Assembly (NCBI GenBank): GCA_020746875.1 | Contig: JAGTJL010000026.1 | Location: forward strand, 62,001-126,000 | From: Rhexocercosporidium sp. MPI-PUGE-AT-0058 | Taxonomy: Eukaryota > Ascomycota > Leotiomycetes > Helotiales | Direction: 5' to 3' | Length of the DNA: 64,000 nucleotides | Shown here: piece by piece, positions 57,562 through 64,000 of the stretch | Position numbering within the stretch: the stretch's first letter is position 1 | Layout of the letters: every line of letters begins with the position of its first letter | Notes under the pieces: model-generated | Seen by the model: the letters and a program-made list of their open reading frames with translations, nothing else | What the model was told of the DNA's origin: nothing | Database searches by the model: none | Made by a program: the position numbers and the translations under genes

Positions 57562-59079
57562 TCAACGCCCCCGGAAAGCTTGTATCATCCAAGGAGCCCT
57601 CGCTCTAACCATCAACGAGCACTGTACCAACAGCCATGTAACGACCAATCCAATCCAAACACCAACAATGATACCCAATCCACCCGCAAGTCTAGCATCG
57701 ACCATGAAGGGTCCTAGCCATCCTCTCAGTCCCGGACTGAGAAGCAGCCAACTGTAAATTGGAATGGAGCAACTTGGAGGGGCTTCAAGGACCGGAGTGT
57801 CATCCAACGCTTCAGCTAGTTTCCATGCGACTTTGTTGTTGATCTTCTCCCAAGTTGCTTCCTCGGCCATTTGTCTCGATTGAAGACCCATTTCGGTTCG
57901 CAGTTTATTGTCCTTTGCGAGCTTCGAGACTTTCTCCACAAAGCCATCCAAATCATGTGGTGGGACAAGATACCCGGATCTTCCATCCTCCACGATCTCA
58001 CCTGGCCCTCCTTCATCCCTGGCAATGACTGGAACGCCACTTGCCATAGATTCAAGGGCTACCAGGCCAAAGGTCTCTGTTATCGAGCAATGGAGAAACA
58101 AATCCCCAACGGCATACGCCTTGGCGAGCTCTTCTCCCTTCAGAAATCCCGTGAAGACGACTTTTCGTTCGTCATTCAAATACCCGAAGTAGTCTTTGAT
58201 TTCCTGTGCAACGTGCGGATTTTTATTGCCGCCTACAATCAATAACTTGAATTTCAAGCCCTGCTCATCTAACTTCTTTGCAGCCTTGGCCAAGAACTCA
58301 AATCCTTTCTCAGGTGCAAGCCTGGACACACAGACGAGGATCAATTCACCGTTCGGCTCGAGACGTTTCCTCATCTCGGGATCACGCTTCTTGGGGTTGA
58401 ATGTGACACAGTCGACGCCTCTACGTAGATTCAACATCTTCGAACTCTGAACACCGGCTTTCTCCAGGTATCGCCTCACGAAGCCGGAGGGGTAAAACAC
58501 TGTTTTGACGGAAGCATGGCGGAATAAATATCCTTGCACTGATCTAAAGACCCAGACTGCCCAATCATCCAGTGGAGATGGAAAGAGGATTTGGCAATAG
58601 CCTGAGAGATCGGTCTGAAAGTTCAACAGAACGGGAACGGGTCTCTGTTGCTGACGAAGCTGGAGGAGAATCTGGAAACCAAGACTTGCTGGGCTGGCGA
58701 GGTAGATGAGATCTGGTGGTGATTCGAATGTTCGCGAGTAGAGAACTGAGAGCCGGACTGGGTAGACGACAGAGAGTTCGGGGTTGTAGGGGAGAGGGTA
58801 CCCTCGAAGTCGGACTTCGATTTCATTGTTGTTTGTGGTTGTCGTCGAGATGGCTGGACTTGTGGAGTTGGTGCTTATCTCTGGTGCAACGACTGCAACA
58901 TTTACGCCTTGTGAGCGAAGGTATGTGACGAGGTTGAGTGTTGTTCTGCTGACGCCGTTGACTGGACCGAAGGATTCGGTTGCGAGGAGGAGTTTCTTCC
59001 CTCTCAATGCTTCGGGAAAGGGAAGACTGGTGTCGGTTACACTTGCCCTCGCCATGTTTGCAGGATTTGATGATCCCAT
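57562..59079 (-). CDS. GT4 glycosyltransferase, SQD2/mannosyltransferase-like, membrane anchored
   Basis: 505-aa intronless protein, start MGSSNPANMARAS (the open frame extends upstream without an ATG). GT-B fold: the N-terminal domain has KKLLLATESFGPVNGVSRTT, VAVVAPE and DLIYLASPASLGFQILL. The C-terminal nucleotide-sugar domain has RRGVDCVTFNPKKRD, VCVSRLAPEKGFEFLAKA, VVFTGFLKGEELAKAYAVGD and the E-x7-E motif in SITETFGLVALESMASGVPV, then DEGGPGEIVEDG. About 60 residues after the domain include a transmembrane helix (GGLGIIVGVWIGLVVTWLLV). Closest in pattern to sulfolipid synthase SQD2 and GDP-mannose-dependent mannosyltransferases of family GT4. It is head-to-head with a UDP-glucose 6-dehydrogenase gene, so UDP-glucuronate as donor and a lipid as acceptor are plausible but inferred. 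Confidence 0.88.
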   Translation of the reverse strand: MGSSNPANMARASVTDTSLPFPEALRGKKLLLATESFGPVNGVSRTTLNLVTYLRSQGVNVAVVAPEISTNSTSPAISTTTTNNNEIEVRLRGYPLPYNPELSVVYPVRLSVLYSRTFESPPDLIYLASPASLGFQILLQLRQQQRPVPVLLNFQTDLSGYCQILFPSPLDDWAVWVFRSVQGYLFRHASVKTVFYPSGFVRRYLEKAGVQSSKMLNLRRGVDCVTFNPKKRDPEMRKRLEPNGELILVCVSRLAPEKGFEFLAKAAKKLDEQGLKFKLLIVGGNKNPHVAQEIKDYFGYLNDERKVVFTGFLKGEELAKAYAVGDLFLHCSITETFGLVALESMASGVPVIARDEGGPGEIVEDGRSGYLVPPHDLDGFVEKVSKLAKDNKLRTEMGLQSRQMAEEATWEKINNKVAWKLAEALDDTPVLEAPPSCSIPIYSWLLLSPGLRGWLGPFMVDARLAGGLGIIVGVWIGLVVTWLLVQCSLMVRARAPWMIQAFRGR

Positions 59080-59892
59080 TCCAAAATTTCGGATACTATT
59101 GTTTACCTCTACTTTACTCCAACACTTCCAGGTTTCCCCGAGCAAAGGGGCATTTATCAAAACGACTCACGTGCGTTGTCATGACTCTGTACAATGTCCA
59201 CCTGACGCTTGCAGCACATGGTACATACTTACACCCGTCTCAGCACCCACCCCACCAAGATCACCAAGACATTTCTACCACCCAACACTCATGTTGATAT
59301 CTCGTTTTCAAAGAAGATCTTTGATTGGCTGAATCTATCTGTTGGTGTTGAAGAGTCCAGTTGGGCAGGCAACTGACAGCCGAGAAGCAGCCCCACGTGG
59401 GCGAATCTATGGATGCAAGGCTGATGAACCGGCGATTGCCCCGATTGCCCCTCCACCCCTCCTTCTGCTATTGCTGCACGACATCTTGTGCGATGGGTAG
59501 AAAATATACCACAGTCTTGGACAACGTGTGTATTATTATTGGCCGTCGGGCGGTGTTGTTGAAGGTTGGAGGTGGAAGGTGGAAGGTGGAAGGTTTGGCC
59601 TCGGGACTTCATCGAGGAGGAGCGAGGAAGTCGGGTTAAGTCGAGTCGCATTTGTGACGGCACTGCTGATAGTTCAGATATGTAAGGGAGACAAGGAGGG
59701 ACCAGGTGAGCTGAGTCGCGACTGCCGCAAGTTGAGCCTTGCATGTGCGCTTTCGTTCCCTCTTCTCTCCTGTTTATATTTCTCGCGCTGTATGACTCTG
59801 GTGTTCTGAATACACGTCTGGCTTCTCATCACGAACCTCACCTCCCTCAATTGTCTCGTTCTTTTTGCCCTCGGTGACTTTCAAGCGCAACA
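59080..59892. promoter_or_regulatory. shared divergent promoter of GT4 and UDP-glucose dehydrogenase genes
   Basis: 813 bp between two start codons facing away from each other. Includes a GGTGGAAGGTGGAAGGTGGAAGG-type short repeat near 59570-59592 (three units of 7 bp), CACGTGGG at 59393-59400 (an E-box type site also bound by bHLH factors such as Pho4-like regulators) and CACGTG-like TCACGTGC at 59167-59174. A second CACGTG-bearing site in one shared promoter could allow joint phosphate- or nutrient-dependent control; this is inference from the motif alone. Confidence 0.45.
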
Positions 59893-62048
59893 ATGGACAG
59901 ACATGCTCCCAACACAGTGTCCGAGGTGGATTCAGACCAATACTTCAACTACGTTTCTACGGCCCCAACTACACCGGATGGTAGTCTAACATTCAGCCCC
60001 ATTTTACAAGCTATGAGACTTCACGATGCGCTGGAAAATGCAAGTGTTGGTAACACGACGCGGAGAATGGCAGGCACTTCATTGACTGAAAATGAACCTG
60101 GTGCGATGACAGTCAAGAATATCTGCTGCATTGGTGCTGGGTATGTTGGTACGTATAATGATATCATCTGCCATGAAAAAGTTAAGTCAAGGGTGCTGAT
60201 TCCTTGCAGGCGGTCCAACAGCAGCCGTGATGGCTTTCCAAAATCCCCATCTCAAAGTTTCCGTTGTGGACCGCGACCCTCGTAGAATTGCACAGTGGAA
60301 GTCTAAACACCTGCCCATCCACGAACCCGGACTGGACTACATTCTTCGAATTGGTCGGGACGGTTCTCGTGCCTGTATAGTCTCCCACAATCCGACATAC
60401 TCTTCAGAGTCCTCCGCCGAGTCTTCCTCCAATTCTACATCGGAATGTGAGAGTCAATGCCAAGAAGATGACGAGATGCATATAACGGCTCGAGAACCAA
60501 ACCTGTACTTCTCGACTGAAGTCTCCAAGAGCATCAGTGAGGCTGACATCGTGCTCATCGCCGTAAATACGCCAACGAAAATGAGGGGCTTGGGCTCGGG
60601 GAGAGCAACCGACGTTACAGCATTAGAAGCTGTGACTAAGGAGATCGCTTTGCATGCAAAATTCGGGGCAATCTTGGTGGAGAAAAGTACAGTTCCCTGT
60701 AGAACTTCAGAATTGATTCGAGATACTGTAAGTTGACATTCAGCCCGTGCACTAACATAACATCGATCTAACTGGTGCGGCGACAAAGCTCCAGATCTGT
60801 CGCCCAAACGAACACTTCGAAATTCTCTCTAATCCCGAATTTCTTGCAGAAGGAACTGCTATCAACGACCTCCTCAACCCTTCCCGCATCATAATAGGCA
60901 GCTCATCAACGCCTTCTGGACGTGCAGCTGCGGCAACACTTGCATCGGTCTACTCCTGGATACCTGCTTCAAGAATCATCACAACGAACACTTGGTCGTC
61001 TGAGCTCTCCAAATTGGTCGCAAATGCCATGTTAGCTCAGCGCATCTCCTCCATCAACTCGATCTCTGCTATCTGTGAGAAGATAGGGGCTGACATTTCC
61101 GAAATCTCACAGTCTGTTGGCACAGACCCACGAATCGGATCTAAATTCCTTCAAGCTGGTATTGGGTTTGGGGGTTCTTGTTTCCAGAAAGACATCCTAA
61201 GTCTGGTTTACCTCGCCGAGACGTTGGGATTAGATGAAGTTGCAGAATACTGGAAACAAGTTCTTACCATGAATTCTTGGCAGCGGACACGCTTCACGCG
61301 GCGAGTCATCCGGTGTATGAATGGCACTGTTGTGGGTAAGAAACTCACAATTCTTGGATATGCATTCAAGAAAGGTACAAGCGACACACGAGAGTCGCCA
61401 GCATTAGAATGTATCAAAACCCTTCTTGAGGACGCACCCAGGGAGATTGCTGTCTATGATCCATACTGCGACGCAACTCAAGTCGCCGGTGAGATCAAGA
61501 TGCTGCTAGGCAAGGGGGCTTTGAAGAGCGACGGAGGATATATTGAGGTGTATGCAGATGTATACGCAGCCTGTGAAGAGAGTTCTGCGGTATTAATCAT
61601 GACCGACTGTGACGAATTCAAGACGGCTTCCGCGTCGCTGAAAGGCTCTTCAATAGCGAGCGAGAAAAAGAAGACCTCGGATCCCCGCCCTTTCAGCGCT
61701 CTCGAGCCAACGGAAACAGAAATACTCGCACTCAGCAATTACTTGTCTCTAAGTACAGCATTTTCCACCTCCAGCTCAGACCCTCTGCACCGGCTGCACC
61801 CCGAGCCTGGCTGTGTGGAAGCGTGTGTTGAATGCTCCAAAGCATGTGCCATCGGAGGATCAGGCTCTGGAGGAAGCAAAACTGGCGCCGGACAAGCTCT
61901 AGACTGGAGTAGAATAGCGTACCGTCTACAGAAACCAAAGTGGGTTTTCGATGGGAGAGGTGTACTTACCGCGGATGTTATGGAAGGACTGGGTATTAGG
62001 CTTGAAAGTGTGGGCAAAGTTGGGTGGGGTGGGAATATAAATCGGTGA
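59893..62048 (+). CDS. UDP-glucose 6-dehydrogenase
   Basis: Oxidises UDP-glucose to UDP-glucuronate with two NAD+. Exons: 59893-60148, 60210-60727 and 60789-62048; 677 aa, in phase. After an 80-residue N-terminal extension comes the NAD fold NICCIGAGYVGGPTAAVMAF and VDRDPRRIAQWKS. Next are VLIAVNTPTKMRG, VEKSTVPCRT, LSNPEFLAEGTAINDLLNP and KLVANAMLAQRISSINSISA. The catalytic Cys lies in AGIGFGGSCFQKDILSLVYL, and GYAFKKGTSDTRESPA and ESSAVLIMTDCDEFK are in the UDP-binding domain. It is longer than usual: an insert rich in Ser/Glu/Cys follows the first third, and a Ser/Cys-rich insert with CVEACVECSKACAI precedes the C-terminal KPKWVFDGRGVL. The extra parts suggest a paralogue rather than the housekeeping enzyme. 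Divergent from an SQD2-like GT4 gene. Confidence 0.93.
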
Positions 62049-62856
62049 GCTTGGGGGTTAGGTAGATAGACTTGAGGATTAGTATCGTAAAGTGTTGTTA
62101 GATTTTGATACCCGTGCTGCCTCCATTTGAGAGCGTCGTACCAATTTGCAATTTTGTTCCCAAAGCCTCTGCTTTAAAAGTGACATTTTGATGCATGGTC
62201 AAGCTCGAAGGCGGTGAAGTGCTGAAACACCGGAAATGTTGGTGATTTCTTGGAATAACATTTTTTAGACTTCGACTCTCAGCTCACGCATTCCGAAGTG
62301 CAATGATGCTTTTGGGGGGTGCCAAGCTTCTCAATCCACCTTTTCTGTGCTTCAACTTAGCGTGCACAAGATGGACATTCACAAACGTCAACACCTCGGA
62401 ACATGTCCTATCCATATAAATGACCATGAATCTTCATACATTTTGTTGCAGCAAACAATGGCAGTAATTCTGAAGCCTTGAAGTTTTCCGAAAATAAAGT
62501 ATTCCAAGGAAGGCAGTTCTTTTCTCTGCTTCCCGAGGCGAACACATCCCGCGTTCATCTCCCCCTGTCTTAAACGAGCGCCGCGACCAAAGGTCTAAAC
62601 CCACATTGGGCTACCAAGCAGCCCCTTCAGCCTCATGGCGTCAAGCTTCAGCGCTGGAATATTGAGGCTTGAAACATTATTGAGGGCCTGGAATATTGAT
62701 TCCGACAAGCTAAAATGGTTTTGACTTTTCCTTTCCATGATCCTCCCTCCTCGCGAATCAGATAGATTTGTCTCTTGCAACTACTTCAGTTCCACTTTGT
62801 AATTTTTAATTTGGCCCAGAAGCAGCAGAGGTCATCGCCTCGCGACTCCTCTGACG
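62049..62856. other. intergenic, no gene seen
   Basis: 3' flank of the dehydrogenase gene, then the promoter of the GH128-type gene. A 61-codon minus frame (62595-62780) has no support. Confidence 0.45.
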
Positions 62857-63926
62857 ATGCGTGCCGATCTTTTTGCGCTTTCTGTCTTCACATTCATTTT
62901 CTCATCTTCTGTCCTAGCACAATATCCCACGTCCCCAAAACGCGGTCTCGTATCCGTCGGGACGAACAATCCTCAAGACGAGGGCATCTTCGTCAAGCCG
63001 AACAATGGCTTGACCTGGTACTACAACTACGGCATCTCGCCTACCACAGCATATGTCAACATCTCGCAGTCAGACATCGAATTCGTGCCTATGCTCTGGG
63101 GCGTGAGCAACATTACAGGCAGCTCGTTCCTGAAGAACATCACGACCATGATCGGGAAAGGACGAAATATCTCCCACGTTCTGAGCTTCAACGAGCCCGA
63201 TGTAAACTTTACAGCGAAAGGCAGCCAAGTCTCACCGGATGCCGCGGCGGCGAGCTGGATCTTGAACTTCGATCCGTTGCGGAAGATGGGGATCAAAGTC
63301 GGCGCTCCGGTCGTGTATGCGAACGAGACGGGGTTTGCGTGGTTGGATAAGTTCCATGCGGCGTGTGAGAAGAGGAAGTCGAACTGCACAGCGGATTTCA
63401 TGAATATACATGTTTTTGGGAATGTTTCGGTCATTGATAAGTACATTACGACGTATAAGAAGAAGTCAGTCTTTATCTGCATTAACTACTCTGCTTGTTG
63501 ATGGGGATGTCTTGCTGACTTGATAACGTTTTCGGCTGTAGATATCCTGGCATTCCACTTTGGATAACCGAGTTCGCTCTCGATTACTCTCCAGTTCTCG
63601 CCACGGAAGCGAATTTCAACCAGACCATCGCGCTTTTCGATAACGATACAGCCATAGAGAGATACTCGTATTTCGGGTCTTTTAGGTCGTCGGATAGTGG
63701 TGTGGGGTGGAACGCGACCATGTTAGACACCATGGGGGATCTGACGAATATCGGGAGTTGGTATCTGGGTGGAGGAATGGTGGGAGCTAAGACGACTACT
63801 TCTTCTTCTTCTTCGCCGGCGGCGACTAGCAGTACGAAGAGCTCGGATGGATCTAGAGGAATCGCCGGTGGCTTTGGGCTTGTTGGGATGATGATGCTTT
63901 TAAGTGGGATGACTTTAGGTTTGTAA
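62857..63926 (+). CDS. GPI-anchored GH128-type beta-1,3-glucanase
   Basis: Two exons, 62857-63464 and 63542-63926, 330 aa. Signal peptide MRADLFALSVFTFIFSSSVLA. The catalytic domain of the 'glycosyl hydrolase catalytic core' (GH128, Asl1-like) has TWYYNYGISPT, EFVPMLWG, HVLSFNEPDVNFTAKG with the acid/base Glu in NEP, FMNIHVFG and IPLWITEFALDYSP with the nucleophile Glu in ITEF. It closes with ERYSYFGSFRSS. A short Ser/Thr tail and a hydrophobic C-terminus (GGFGLVGMMMLLSGMTLGL) indicate a GPI anchor. Many N-x-S/T sites are present. Expected to remodel beta-1,3-glucan in the fungal wall. Confidence 0.92.
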
Positions 63927-64000
63927 ATAAGTTCAAGTTCAGCAGCCCGACGAACTCTTCCAACATGGCCAGTCACGGCTCAAATTAATCCTTACAAGCC

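Noticed and set aside
1..64000. CRISPR arrays, rRNA or tRNA genes
   Set aside because: No direct-repeat/spacer pattern (also not expected in a fungus) and no convincing RNA gene structure seen.

Overview
The window is nuclear DNA of a filamentous ascomycete. Its short introns (about 45-120 nt) carry CTGAC/CTAAC-type branch motifs just upstream of the acceptor, and it encodes NLR/HET incompatibility-type proteins, GPI-anchored wall glycosidases and small secreted Cys-rich proteins. The gene set looks like Leotiomycetes/Helotiales, but that is an impression from protein families and no search was run. Exon limits were worked out by hand from splice signals and reading phase; most gene models close to an exact multiple of three.

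Layout. 1-10,259: 3'-truncated M14 carboxypeptidase, decayed F-box-associated pseudogene, glutathione S-transferase, U5 snRNP protein Dim1 (with an unexpected stop codon at an exon end), a 3.4 kb intergenic stretch and a CAX-type Ca2+/H+ exchanger. 10,763-19,490: a transposon-like block with inverted ends of about 440 bp and a flanking GAGAG direct repeat. It carries a NACHT-ankyrin NLR gene and a broken HET-NB-ARC gene, and has no transposase that I can see. 19,491-24,075: a gene-poor, partly AT-rich stretch with one small secreted 8-Cys protein.

24,076-39,649: housekeeping and metabolic genes. These are a SNF2-RING ATPase, the Esf1 rRNA-processing factor, a possible STAND-like/ubiquitin-like fusion, peroxisomal 3-ketoacyl-CoA thiolase with a PTS2 signal, an acylphosphatase with a 13-nt microexon, and a GPI-anchored GH5 glucanase. 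41,760-43,904: three consecutive small genes starting Met-Cys that look like one Cys-rich family. 45,751-46,944: a multi-pass membrane protein. 49,358-49,697: a lone copy of the inverted end of the 10.8-19.5 kb block.

49,968-56,668: a giant acidic, disordered protein with an N-terminal coiled coil. Its C-terminal coding sequence continues in other frames past the apparent stop. 57,562-62,048: a divergent pair, an SQD2-like GT4 glycosyltransferase and a UDP-glucose 6-dehydrogenase, which together suggest a UDP-glucuronate-dependent glycoconjugate or glycolipid pathway. 62,857-63,926: a GPI-anchored GH128-type glucanase. The most interesting part is the inverted-repeat-bounded block carrying immune-type NLR/HET genes, together with its lone end copy 30 kb away.
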